Positions 9,116-17,160 of a stretch of 20,663 nt of DNA are shown in pieces. A program made the translations under genes and the position numbers. The stretch covers positions 1 to 20,663 of IMG/VR virus record IMGVR_UViG_3300047560_001230, one strand, 5' to 3'. Source of the DNA: a virus. Positions within the stretch are counted from its first letter, which is position 1; every line of letters begins with the position of its first letter. The notes beneath the pieces were generated by a model. That model was not told where the DNA came from, did no database searches, and saw only the letters and a list, made by a program, of their open reading frames with translations.

Positions 9116-9573
9116 TAAGTACATTCGTGATGAATGTATTTCAATTGAGTTATGAAGCCAGACTAAGAAGCTGGTACGATCTTAGAAGTCAGATTGAGCA
9201 GTCTGACACAAAAACCAAATGCGTAGAAATTGACAAATGGTGGCAAAAAGCCCCATTAGTCAACCATCATCTACATATTTTGGATAGTGAAAGTTGGCCC
9301 GATCCTTGGGAACTTTTGGTAGAAAACACCTATTGTACTGTTGCAAGAGCATTAGGTATGTGTTATACTTTGTTATTACTAGGGATTACAGATATTGAAT
9401 TGGTCGAGGCCACCGACAAAAACGGTGAGGACGTAGTATTAGTCCTGGTAGATAGCGCAAAATATGTACTTAATTACTGGCCCGAGACCGTAGTAAATAA
9501 CTATTCAAAAGACTTTACAATCAAGCGTAAGATAGACCTGACAGACTTACAACTAAAAATAGGTGCAAAATGA
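9109..9573 (+). CDS. Conserved-looking phage hypothetical protein
   Basis: I do not assign a function to this 154-residue protein. It is soluble, charged and rich in Trp, with 'LSYEARLRSWYDLR', 'IDKWWQKAPLVNHHLH' and 'SWPDPWELL'. A hydrophobic helix 'ARALGMCYTLLLLG' follows, then a beta-rich end with 'VVLVLVDSAKYVLNYWP'. From memory, similar sequences occur as hypotheticals in T4-like marine phages; this was not checked. The GTG at 9109 overlaps the previous stop. The ATG at 9130 (residue 8) is an equally good start and gives the N-terminus 'MNVFQLSYEARLR'. The 3' end overlaps nrdA by ATGA, so it is translationally linked to the nucleotide-metabolism operon. Confidence 0.65.
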   Translation: MVISTFVMNVFQLSYEARLRSWYDLRSQIEQSDTKTKCVEIDKWWQKAPLVNHHLHILDSESWPDPWELLVENTYCTVARALGMCYTLLLLGITDIELVEATDKNGEDVVLVLVDSAKYVLNYWPETVVNNYSKDFTIKRKIDLTDLQLKIGAK

Positions 9574-11900
9574 ACAACATAAATGTAGTAAAACGAAGCG
9601 GAGAAACAGTACCCTTAGACATAAACAAGATACAGAGACAGGTAGCATACGGATGCAGAGGGATAGATAATGTCAGTCCCAGCATGATTGAGATTAAAGC
9701 ACAAATTGAATTACACGATGGAATCAGTACCGAAACTATCGATGAACTATTGCTAAAAGCAATGGTAAACTTGATTGACGAAACAGAAAATCCAGATATC
9801 AATAACGTAAACTATCAATATGTAGCAGGAAGACAGAAAGTGTCGATGCTACGTAAAGAAGTATATGGCAGCTATAATCCACCCCCACTCTACAATATCG
9901 TTAAAAAGAACGTAGAATTAGGGATGTACACCCATGAATTGTTAGAGTGGTATTCCAAAGAAGAATGGGATATCATTGATTTGTTTATAGACCATAGCAA
10001 GGACGAAAATTACACCTATGCGGCTATCGCTCAATTAGCAGAAAAGTACTTAGTACAGAACCGTGCTACTGGTCAAATATTTGAGACTCCTCAGGTAAGA
10101 TATGCAATAGCAGCCGCCACTGCATTCCACAATGAGCCTAAAGATAAAAGGTTAAAATATGTCAAAGAATACTACGAATGTGCTAGCGACGGGCATTTTA
10201 CTCTTGCTACTCCTGTCTTGGCTGGCCTTGGTACTACAACCAAACAGTTTAGTAGCTGTGTACTCATTTCTAGTGATGATACTCTTGATAGCATTTTTGC
10301 CGCTGGAGAAATGATGGCTAAGTATGCTAGCAAACGTGCTGGCATTGGATTAGAGATTGGACGCATTCGCCCACTAGGTGCTCCTATTCGTAACGGAGAG
10401 ATTAAGCACACTGGTATGATTCCCTTCTTAAAGAAGTGGTTCGGTGATCTACGTAGTTGTAGTCAAGGTGGTGTACGTAATGCAAGTTGCACAGTTACAT
10501 TCCCAGTATGGCATTATCAGTTTGAAGACCTAATCGTATTAAAGAATAATCAGGGAACGGAAGAGACCCGAGTGAGACAAATGGACTACAGCGTGGTAGT
10601 CAACAAGATGTTCTGGAATCGTTTTAAGAACAATGAAAATATTACATTGTTTGATCCGCATGATGTACCAGACTTATATGAAGCATACTATAGAGATAGC
10701 GAAGAATTTCAAACATTATACGAACACTATGAACACAAGCGTGGTCTCAAAAAGAAAGTGTTACCAGCAGTGGAGATTTTCAAGAATGGAATACTAAAAG
10801 AAAGAACAGACACAGGTCGTATCTATCTAGTATTCATTGATAACGTAATTAATCAAGGTCCGTTTGATACCAAACTAGACCCGATTTATCAGAGTAACCT
10901 TTGCCAAGAAATACTATTACCTACAAAGCCATTTCAGCGCATTGAAGACGAGGCTGGCAGAATTGCCCTATGTACTTTGGGTAGCCAGAATTGGGGAGCG
11001 TTTAAGACTCCTCAAGAAATGCGTAAGAGTGCTAGGGTATTAGTGCGTAGTCTAAGTAATCTCCTTAGCTATCAAGACTTCCTCAGCGTACAGAGTAAGT
11101 TAGCTAACTTAGATTTCGAGCCTCTTGGTATAGGGATTACCAATTTAGCATACTGGCACGCCAAGCGTGGCTTCAAGTATGGAACTCCAGAAGCACTTGC
11201 TGAAGTTAAGCGTTGGATGGAACATCAAGCATACTACCTCACTGAGGCAAGTGTAGAACTAGCACAAGAGCGTGGTGCATGTCAAAAGTCAGCACAAACA
11301 TTCTATGGTCAAGGTATCTTTCCCTGGGAACGCCGTAGCCCAGGAGTTAATGAGTTAGCAGATTTTACACCTAGTGGTAATCTAGACTGGGAAGGATTGC
11401 GCCAAAATCTATTGAAGTATGGCATTCGTAATGCTACACTTATGGCAGTAGCTCCAGTAGAATCTAGTTCTGTCGTTTTAAATTCAACCAATGGTATTGA
11501 AATGCCAATGGAAATGATTTCAGTTAAAGAAAGTAAAGCAGGATCATTTGTACAAGTTGTACCAGAATACAAACGACTAAAGAACCGATATCAATTGATG
11601 TGGGAACAGCGTGACTGTGTTGATTATCTAAAGACTGCGGCAGTATTGGCTGCATATATCGATCAATCTATCAGCACAAATACATTCTATAATCCTGCGT
11701 ATTTTGAAGGTGGCAAAGTGCCAGGAACATTGATAAGTAAGAATCTAATGCTTGCTTACAAGTGGGGAATCAAAACTATATATTATAGTTTGATTAATAA
11801 AGTAGGTGCTAAGGCAGCACTACAAGAAGATAACATCATACCTTTTGTTAAACAAGAAATAATTGAAGATGATGAATACTGCGAAAGTTGCGTATTATAA
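9570..11900 (+). CDS. nrdA: Ribonucleoside-diphosphate reductase, class Ia alpha subunit
   Basis: This 776-residue protein reduces ribonucleoside diphosphates to deoxy forms with NrdB. An N-terminal ATP-cone is visible ('VVKRSGETVPLDINKI', about 6-21), so dATP/ATP activity control may be kept. The catalytic cysteines are C230 in 'FSSCVL', C445 in 'SNLCQE' (with E447) and C468 in 'IALCTL'. Their spacing (215, 23) closely follows E. coli C225/C439/C462. The radical-transfer tyrosine pair is in 'KTIYYS', and a C-terminal CxxC (C771, C774) can accept electrons from glutaredoxin. Length is normal (E. coli 761). ATGA overlap with the upstream gene indicates coupling. The stop is TAA at 11898-11900, and the following isocitrate lyase start is in the same frame 9 nt on. 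Confidence 0.96.
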   Translation: MNNINVVKRSGETVPLDINKIQRQVAYGCRGIDNVSPSMIEIKAQIELHDGISTETIDELLLKAMVNLIDETENPDINNVNYQYVAGRQKVSMLRKEVYGSYNPPPLYNIVKKNVELGMYTHELLEWYSKEEWDIIDLFIDHSKDENYTYAAIAQLAEKYLVQNRATGQIFETPQVRYAIAAATAFHNEPKDKRLKYVKEYYECASDGHFTLATPVLAGLGTTTKQFSSCVLISSDDTLDSIFAAGEMMAKYASKRAGIGLEIGRIRPLGAPIRNGEIKHTGMIPFLKKWFGDLRSCSQGGVRNASCTVTFPVWHYQFEDLIVLKNNQGTEETRVRQMDYSVVVNKMFWNRFKNNENITLFDPHDVPDLYEAYYRDSEEFQTLYEHYEHKRGLKKKVLPAVEIFKNGILKERTDTGRIYLVFIDNVINQGPFDTKLDPIYQSNLCQEILLPTKPFQRIEDEAGRIALCTLGSQNWGAFKTPQEMRKSARVLVRSLSNLLSYQDFLSVQSKLANLDFEPLGIGITNLAYWHAKRGFKYGTPEALAEVKRWMEHQAYYLTEASVELAQERGACQKSAQTFYGQGIFPWERRSPGVNELADFTPSGNLDWEGLRQNLLKYGIRNATLMAVAPVESSSVVLNSTNGIEMPMEMISVKESKAGSFVQVVPEYKRLKNRYQLMWEQRDCVDYLKTAAVLAAYIDQSISTNTFYNPAYFEGGKVPGTLISKNLMLAYKWGIKTIYYSLINKVGAKAALQEDNIIPFVKQEIIEDDEYCESCVL

Positions 11901-11912
11901 AGGACCAAAATG
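11896..11912 (+). promoter_or_regulatory. Ribosome binding site overlapping the nrdA stop, for aceA
   Basis: The stretch TTATAAAGGACCAAAATG contains the nrdA stop TAA, the Shine-Dalgarno AAAGGA and the aceA ATG. A nearly identical arrangement, TTTATAAAGGACAAAATAC before ATG, occurs at 5999-6019. It fixes the aceA start at 11910. Confidence 0.6.
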
Positions 11913-13136
11913 AAGAAACGAAACTACACACAAGACACAGTCCGTAAACTACAAGGTAGCGTACAGATTGAACACACACTAGCAAAGCGAGGCGCATTTA
12001 AGTTGCGTGAATTGTTAGCTACTGAACCCTATATCAACACCCTTGGTGCCTACAATGGCCAAATGGCTGTGCAACATGCTAAAGCAGGTTTAAAAGCAAT
12101 CTATCTAAGTGGCTGGCAAGTGGCTGGCGCTAACAATACAGCAAACCAAACATACCCAGATCAAAGTCTGTATCCAGTTGATAGCGTACCTAAAGTTGTT
12201 AAAGGTATCAACAACGCTTTCCGTCGTGCAGATCAAATTGACTTTGCTGAACAATATGCAAACGGTGAAGATCGTGATGTAGTACAAGATTACTTCCTTC
12301 CTATAGTTGCTGATGCAGAGGCGGGATTTGGCGGAGCCCTAAACGCTTACGAACTTATGTCAGCTATGATTGAAGCAGGTGCTGCTGGTGTACACTTTGA
12401 AGACCAACTAGCAAGTGAAAAGAAATGCGGTCACTTAGGTGGTAAAGTACTCGTACCAACAAGCCAAATGATTCGCACACTAAACGCCGCACGTTTAGCC
12501 GCAGACGTTGCAGGAGTCGATACTGTTATTATGGCTCGCACCGACGCAGAAAGTGCAACATTGATTACCAGTGACCACGACCCACTAGATAAGGACTTTA
12601 TTATAAATGAGCGTACTGAAGAAGGTTTCTACAAATTTAAGAACGGTATCGATGCTTGTATTAGCAGAGGTCTTGCTTATGCCCCTTACGCTGATCTCTT
12701 ATGGTTTGAAACTAGCACACCTGATATTGCACAAGCTAAGAAATTCGCAGACGCTATACACGCACAGTTTCCAGATCAAATGCTTGCTTATAATTGCAGT
12801 CCTAGCTTTAATTGGCGCAAGTTTTTAAGTGAAGATGAATGCGAAACATTCCAGCGTGAACTAGGTCAATTGGGCTATAAGTTCCAATTCATTACGCTAG
12901 CAGGTTTCCATAGTGTTAATTTAGCTACATTTGAACTAGCAGAAGCGTATAAGGCACGTGGCATGGCTGGTTATAGCGAAATGCAACAACGTGAGTTTGC
13001 CGCACAAGAGCGTGGCTTCACAACTGTTAAACATCAACGTGAAGTTGGCGTTAGTTACTTTGATGCAATCAGTACAGCAGTTGGCGCCACATCTACTGTA
13101 GCAAACACGCACTCAACTGAAGCGGATCAATTCTAA
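11910..13136 (+). CDS. aceA: Isocitrate lyase (glyoxylate shunt)
   Basis: This 408-residue protein cleaves isocitrate to glyoxylate and succinate. The family signature 'KKCGH' is at 171-175 (catalytic C173). Also present are '[10 protein letters not shown]' (67-76), 'DAEAGFGG' (135-142, Mg-site Asp), 'VHFEDQ' (161-166), 'NCSPSFNW' (295-302) and 'TLAGFHS' (329-335). These agree in order and spacing with E. coli AceA as I remember it. The C-terminal 'HSTEADQF' matches the usual end, so the active site looks intact. The N-terminus is about 20 residues shorter than E. coli AceA, which is 434 residues. The start has Shine-Dalgarno AAAGGA; the stop lies 1 nt before nrdB. Being inserted between nrdA and nrdB means it should be co-expressed with RNR. 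No malate synthase is in the window. 2-Methylisocitrate lyase is less likely given the overall match. Confidence 0.95.
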   Translation: MKKRNYTQDTVRKLQGSVQIEHTLAKRGAFKLRELLATEPYINTLGAYNGQMAVQHAKAGLKAIYLSGWQVAGANNTANQTYPDQSLYPVDSVPKVVKGINNAFRRADQIDFAEQYANGEDRDVVQDYFLPIVADAEAGFGGALNAYELMSAMIEAGAAGVHFEDQLASEKKCGHLGGKVLVPTSQMIRTLNAARLAADVAGVDTVIMARTDAESATLITSDHDPLDKDFIINERTEEGFYKFKNGIDACISRGLAYAPYADLLWFETSTPDIAQAKKFADAIHAQFPDQMLAYNCSPSFNWRKFLSEDECETFQRELGQLGYKFQFITLAGFHSVNLATFELAEAYKARGMAGYSEMQQREFAAQERGFTTVKHQREVGVSYFDAISTAVGATSTVANTHSTEADQF

Positions 13137-13137
13137 T

Positions 13138-14241
13138 ATGAGTAAAGAACAGTACAATATTAGTAAACAAACTAATTATTTGAAACGTAGAATGTTTTTA
13201 GACCCTGAAGGTCCAGTTACCGTTCAGCGTTTTGAAGAAGTTAAATATCCAAAGATACAAAAGTATGAAGAAACCGCACGTGGTTTCTTCTGGGTACCTG
13301 AAGAAATTAGTCTAACAAAAGACAAGATTGACCACAAAGAAGCTAGTGAGGCTGTTAAACATATCTTTACTAGCAACTTGTTACGTCAGACAGCACTTGA
13401 TAGTATTCAAGGTCGTGCTCCAAGCCAAGTGTTAGGTCCTGTATGCAGTATCCCAGAACTAGAAGCATTGACATTAACTTGGGGCTTCTTTGAAACAAGT
13501 ATTCATTCAAAGAGTTATAGTCATATCATTCGTAATGTATATGGTGTACCCAAAGAAGAATTCAACAAGATCCATGATACAAAAGAGATTGTTGAAATGG
13601 CTTCTAGCATTGGCAAGCACTATGATATCTTACACAAGATTAATTGTGATAAAGAGTTGGGAATCAATTCGTTTACTGAAGAACAACATATCAATGCAAT
13701 CTGGATGGCACTCAATGCAAGTTACGCACTAGAAGCATTACGATTCATGGTAAGTTTTGCTACAAGTCTAGCAATGGTCGAGAATAAGATTTATATTGGT
13801 AACGGCAACATTATTAGCTTGATTCTACAAGATGAAGTATTGCACAAAGAATGGACAGGGTTCATAATTAATCAAGTTGTCAAAGAAGATCCGCGCTTTG
13901 CTAAAGCTAAGATCGATTGCGAACGTCAAGTGTATGAAATGTACATGGACGTTATACGTGAAGAAAAAGAATGGGCAGAATACTTATTTAGCCGCGGCGT
14001 CGTGATTGGACTAAATGCTGATATACTTAAAGATTTTGTTGATTATACAGCATTTAACGCATTGAAAGAAATCGGAATTCGCTATGATGAGAATCACCCA
14101 AAGAGCAGTCCTATTCCATGGTTTAACAAACATGTTAATATCAATAAGAAACAGACAGCACTACAAGAAAATGAATCAACTAACTACGTTATCGGTGTTA
14201 TGAGTGACGTAGTTGAATTTGATAAGTTACCAAGTTTATAA
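13138..14241 (+). CDS. nrdB: Ribonucleoside-diphosphate reductase, class Ia beta subunit
   Basis: This 367-residue radical-generating subunit aligns with E. coli R2 along its length from memory. Metal ligands are D88 ('LDSIQGR'), E119 and H123 in 'FETSIHSKSY', E199 ('EALRF'), and E233 and H236 ('DEVLH'). The radical tyrosine is Y127. W52 ('FFWVPEE') and Y350 ('NYVIG') of the radical path are present. The D88-E119 spacing (31) equals E. coli D84-E115, but E119-H123 is E-x-x-x-H where E. coli, mouse and human have E-x-x-H: one extra residue (S121) in the metal-site helix. The gene starts 1 nt after aceA and is followed by a strong Shine-Dalgarno for glutaredoxin. The enzyme is probably active with NrdA. 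Confidence 0.95.
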   Translation: MSKEQYNISKQTNYLKRRMFLDPEGPVTVQRFEEVKYPKIQKYEETARGFFWVPEEISLTKDKIDHKEASEAVKHIFTSNLLRQTALDSIQGRAPSQVLGPVCSIPELEALTLTWGFFETSIHSKSYSHIIRNVYGVPKEEFNKIHDTKEIVEMASSIGKHYDILHKINCDKELGINSFTEEQHINAIWMALNASYALEALRFMVSFATSLAMVENKIYIGNGNIISLILQDEVLHKEWTGFIINQVVKEDPRFAKAKIDCERQVYEMYMDVIREEKEWAEYLFSRGVVIGLNADILKDFVDYTAFNALKEIGIRYDENHPKSSPIPWFNKHVNINKKQTALQENESTNYVIGVMSDVVEFDKLPSL

Positions 14242-14252
14242 GGAGAATAATA

Positions 14253-14483
14253 ATGTCAGCTATCGTATGGAGTAAGTATAACTGCCCTTTCTGTGACCAA
14301 GCTAAGAAATTACTTGAGAGCAAGGGTATTCAGTTTGAAGAAAGAAAAATCGGTGACGGATGGACAAAAGAAGATTTGTTAGAAGCCGTACCCACAGCCC
14401 GCACAGTACCTCAAATTTTTATGGACGGTGAATTAGTGGGCGGGTTCAATGAATTAAGAACCAAATTAACAGAAAGCGTATAA
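14253..14483 (+). CDS. Glutaredoxin
   Basis: This 76-residue thioredoxin-fold protein has the redox motif C-P-F-C (residues 11-14) after the first strand 'AIVWSKYN'. The cis-proline segment 'TVPQIF' and 'GELVGGFNEL' near the C-terminus are the glutathione-binding landmarks. It is short but complete for a glutaredoxin. It most likely reduces the C-terminal cysteines of the co-encoded NrdA. Shine-Dalgarno AAGGAG precedes the ATG. Its stop overlaps the next ATG by one base (TAATG). Confidence 0.92.
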   Translation: MSAIVWSKYNCPFCDQAKKLLESKGIQFEERKIGDGWTKEDLLEAVPTARTVPQIFMDGELVGGFNELRTKLTESV

Positions 14484-14785
14484 TGACACTAGAAGTAGGA
14501 CAAGTATACACATTCAAAATGAATAGCGGTGAAGAACTCATCGCTAAAGTTACAGCGTTAGATAATAATGGATATGTAACAATTTCAGAACCCGTTAGTA
14601 TTGCACCCGGACAAAAGGGAATGCAAATGATTCCTAGTATGTTTACCGCAGATCCTGGCGGTGACGTTACACTAAATACTAATAGTGTTGCTATCTTTGC
14701 TATTACTGAAGATAGTATTAAGATGAAATACATCGAAGCTACAACTGGTATCCAGATTCCAGATAAAAAGATTATATTAGGATAA
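14483..14785 (+). CDS. Small beta-rich protein, possibly Sm-like fold
   Basis: This 100-residue protein has no assigned function. The pattern 'Y.FK..SGEELIAKVTALDNNGYVTISEPVSI' followed by 'I.SMF.A......TLNTNSVAIFAITEDSIKMKYIEATTGIQI' is a run of short beta strands. It resembles an Sm/LSm-like barrel, a fold also used by several phage proteins. The similarity is my reading, not a search. The start overlaps the glutaredoxin stop, and the PAAR gene follows 1 nt after its stop. It could bind RNA, or be a small virion or regulatory protein. Confidence 0.55.
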   Translation: MTLEVGQVYTFKMNSGEELIAKVTALDNNGYVTISEPVSIAPGQKGMQMIPSMFTADPGGDVTLNTNSVAIFAITEDSIKMKYIEATTGIQIPDKKIILG

Positions 14786-14786
14786 T

Positions 14787-15068
14787 ATGGCAGCATTAAG
14801 TCGTGTAGGAGATACAAATCAACCCGGTGGTGCAATCGTAAGAGGTGCAGGAACCGTGTTCAGTAATGGTATCAAAGTAGGGTTACATGTTAGTCCTATA
14901 ACTCCTCACGCACCTTGGGGTAAACCTCATCCCCCTCATGCCTCAGCTACAACTACTGATGGGAGTCCTACTGTATTTGCAGAAGGAGCTCCTGTTCTCA
15001 GAGTAGGCTCAGGCAATAGTTGTGGTCATAGTATCGTACAAGGTAGTCCAGACGTTTTTGTCCCATGA
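14787..15068 (+). CDS. PAAR-domain tail-spike tip protein
   Basis: This 93-residue protein starts 'AALSRVGDTN' and has the Gly/His/Pro-rich middle 'HVSPITPHAPWGKPHPPHAS', then 'SPTVFAEGAPVLRVGSGNSCGHSIVQGSPDVFV'. The repeated 'G(S/T)..VF..G.PV.RVGS...CG' layout and C-terminal His/Cys are typical of PAAR proteins. These bind a metal ion and cap the membrane-piercing spike of contractile tails (T4 gp5.4 type). It overlaps the next gene by ATGA. This supports a contractile-tailed virus. Confidence 0.85.
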   Translation: MAALSRVGDTNQPGGAIVRGAGTVFSNGIKVGLHVSPITPHAPWGKPHPPHASATTTDGSPTVFAEGAPVLRVGSGNSCGHSIVQGSPDVFVP

Positions 15069-17092
15069 GTTATAGTCCATTACAAATTAATGCAATGGGT
15101 ACACTGTTGCAAAATATAGGTTTACGCATTAATCCTAATGCGGCAGCCTACATGGGTACAAGTGTTGATGAAGCTACATATACACCGGGGTCCGTAGTAA
15201 GTACTACATGTTTGGGATATTTGTCACAATCTATTCGTTTAGCATATGACTTAATTAATGAGCCGGGCGTATCTGCATTAACTTATGACAATCTTATTCA
15301 CATAGGATCTAATACTATTCCTGCATTAGGTAATAGCCCACCAACGTTCTTTACTAATCTAACTTATACAGATGAGATGACTAGCTATGGATTCTTGCGT
15401 TTAGCACCATGGTCAGCTTATCAGAGTTTTTATATTAACAACGGTAGCTATAGTGATTTCTTAAGCACAATTAATACGTGTTACGGTAAGAAAACACAGT
15501 TAAATGGCACAATTGCCGCGCTATCTAAATCTAAAACGTTTTTAGATGGTACTTACAGTAATATGAATGACCTGATATCGGGAGATATTACAGGGGTCAA
15601 CTTAAGTACATTCTATTGGGGTCAGGATTTAATTGCGAGTGGTAGAGCAATTGACTTAACGACAATGCAAGACTTCGGCTATCCTGATAATTTATTACGC
15701 ACATTAAACAAAAATAATGCGTTAACCAAAGCAGTTAACTTAGCATTGTTAAGTGCAGGATTGAATGCGTCAGATATCAATACTATTCTTAGTGGTCAAC
15801 GTGCAACAGAAGAACAGCAGAAATTAATGTACGGTGCTTTCTGTATTATTACAAATAATGACTTAGCAGATGTGTGTACATTGTTAAACTTCCAAGCAAC
15901 TGCAACTACGTTAGCTGATTTATTGAATCCTAAAGTATTGTTCCCTAACAGTTATGCATCACTAACCTTCCCAACATTCAACGCAATACCATTACCGACA
16001 AATAGCAAAACATATCATTTAATATACTCCAACGGTACTGTTGATATTAAACCTGGGTTAGGCATAGGTGACAAATACAGAAGTATCATTCCAGCAGACA
16101 TTGCATATGCGGCAGAAGCCTTTAGCATATCTATGCTACAAATTAAGAATATTCAAGCAATGAGTATTGAGAAGTTTTCGCAAGTTGTAATGAATTTGGA
16201 AAACGTTAATGGATTAGGAGTAAATGGCACTAACGTCCCCACTAACACAACATTAGCTAGTGCGGCATATGGTATCATAGCAAAGGGATCTGGTGTTGAC
16301 GATACTTACACTATGTTTGATTTCTTTGGTACAATGACAGATTTGCATTATCCATGGCAGCAGTTGCAAGAGTTACTAATTAAAGTGCAGACAAGTTCGT
16401 TAACCAGTACATATATTCAAATGTTCTCATTGTTGAACGGGCCCGGACCTTATTATGATTTACAAGGTTATATAGATCAGGCTAATGCTGAAATCATAGC
16501 GATATTGGGAACGGATACAGAGGACGTAAGAAATCTAATTAGTACATACGCAACCATAGCTGAGTATATACAAAAAGAGTTAGATGCAAGGGCACTAGCA
16601 TTGCCAGGAATCGCTGATTTAACTAGCACTCCGGCTGATGTTGTAAGTTTTATAGATAGTATAGGAACTTACGGCAATGAGACAGCAGTAGGTGGTATGG
16701 CCCCGTTCTTAGAAAACATTGCAGACCCTACGTCAGCTAATAGTTTAATAGGTGCATTGCGTGAAGCTAGAAATAGTTCACGTTTAGCATTAACTGGAGC
16801 AGTATTAGACAATGACGTTACTGGCGACCCGTTAATACTACCCAAACAAAGTCCATATACACCGGGCACCAGTCCTAATGAAGGATATGACGTTAGCCCT
16901 AAAATTGCTAATACGCCAGTTATAACTGGTGCGGCAATCGTACCGGGAAGTTTAGCAGGTTCCAAAGAAACCACACTAATCCCGCCCAATCTCAGTATTG
17001 TCACAACTACAGCAGGGCAGACAATATTGACACCCGAAGAAGCTATCGCAGATGTTATACTATGTAACTGTGACTGCTGGGATATGCTATGA
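15065..17092 (+). CDS. Large protein of unknown function, probable tail/baseplate component
   Basis: I do not recognise this 675-residue protein. It is rich in Ser, Thr, Asn, Leu and Tyr, with no signal peptide and no clear membrane segment. The N-terminal half is largely helical, with motifs such as 'GYLSQSIRLAYDLINEPG' and 'LAPWSAYQSFY'. The C-terminal 100 residues are Pro/Thr/Val rich and low in complexity. The protein ends in a cysteine cluster 'CNCDCW'. ATGA overlap with the PAAR gene and its size suggest a virion protein, perhaps one that carries or is capped by the PAAR tip (inference). No intrinsic motif supports an enzyme. Confidence 0.6.
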   Translation: MSYSPLQINAMGTLLQNIGLRINPNAAAYMGTSVDEATYTPGSVVSTTCLGYLSQSIRLAYDLINEPGVSALTYDNLIHIGSNTIPALGNSPPTFFTNLTYTDEMTSYGFLRLAPWSAYQSFYINNGSYSDFLSTINTCYGKKTQLNGTIAALSKSKTFLDGTYSNMNDLISGDITGVNLSTFYWGQDLIASGRAIDLTTMQDFGYPDNLLRTLNKNNALTKAVNLALLSAGLNASDINTILSGQRATEEQQKLMYGAFCIITNNDLADVCTLLNFQATATTLADLLNPKVLFPNSYASLTFPTFNAIPLPTNSKTYHLIYSNGTVDIKPGLGIGDKYRSIIPADIAYAAEAFSISMLQIKNIQAMSIEKFSQVVMNLENVNGLGVNGTNVPTNTTLASAAYGIIAKGSGVDDTYTMFDFFGTMTDLHYPWQQLQELLIKVQTSSLTSTYIQMFSLLNGPGPYYDLQGYIDQANAEIIAILGTDTEDVRNLISTYATIAEYIQKELDARALALPGIADLTSTPADVVSFIDSIGTYGNETAVGGMAPFLENIADPTSANSLIGALREARNSSRLALTGAVLDNDVTGDPLILPKQSPYTPGTSPNEGYDVSPKIANTPVITGAAIVPGSLAGSKETTLIPPNLSIVTTTAGQTILTPEEAIADVILCNCDCWDML

Positions 17093-17111
17093 TTACCCAA
17101 AAATCTAGCAA

Positions 17112-17123
17112 ATAAATATAAAT
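17112..17123 (+). promoter_or_regulatory. Candidate T4-type late promoter upstream of endolysin
   Basis: The segment ATAAATATAAAT contains two overlapping 7/8 matches to TATAAATA: AATAAATA (17111-17118) and TATAAATG (17117-17124). Initiation would fall near 17125-17131, leaving about 30 nt of leader with the Shine-Dalgarno GAAAGGA (17148-17154). No -35 element is expected for T4 late promoters. Its position at the only sizeable same-strand gap here supports it. Confidence 0.5.
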
Positions 17124-17124
17124 G

Positions 17125-17144
17125 GGTGTATAATTGTATACCCC
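17125..17144 (+). promoter_or_regulatory. Hairpin in endolysin leader
   Basis: GTATA (17128-17132) and TATAC (17137-17141) are perfect inverted repeats around ATTG. After one T/C mismatch, GG at 17125-17126 can pair with CC at 17143-17144. The hairpin ends just upstream of the Shine-Dalgarno. It could modulate endolysin translation; there is no U tract, so it is not a typical terminator. Confidence 0.3.
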
Positions 17145-17160
17145 AACGAAAGGAAACAAA

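Noticed and set aside
12598-12612. TTATAAATG inside aceA resembling a late promoter.
   Set aside because: It lies in the middle of a coding region, in AT-rich sequence, with no gene start downstream at a useful distance.
12607-12828. A 73-codon plus-strand open frame inside aceA.
   Set aside because: It is out of frame with a strongly conserved enzyme and its translation looks like shadow coding.
17134-17160. TTG start for the endolysin, nine codons upstream.
   Set aside because: The Shine-Dalgarno AAAGGA is placed for the ATG at 17161 and the extra residues precede the hydrophobic segment without benefit.
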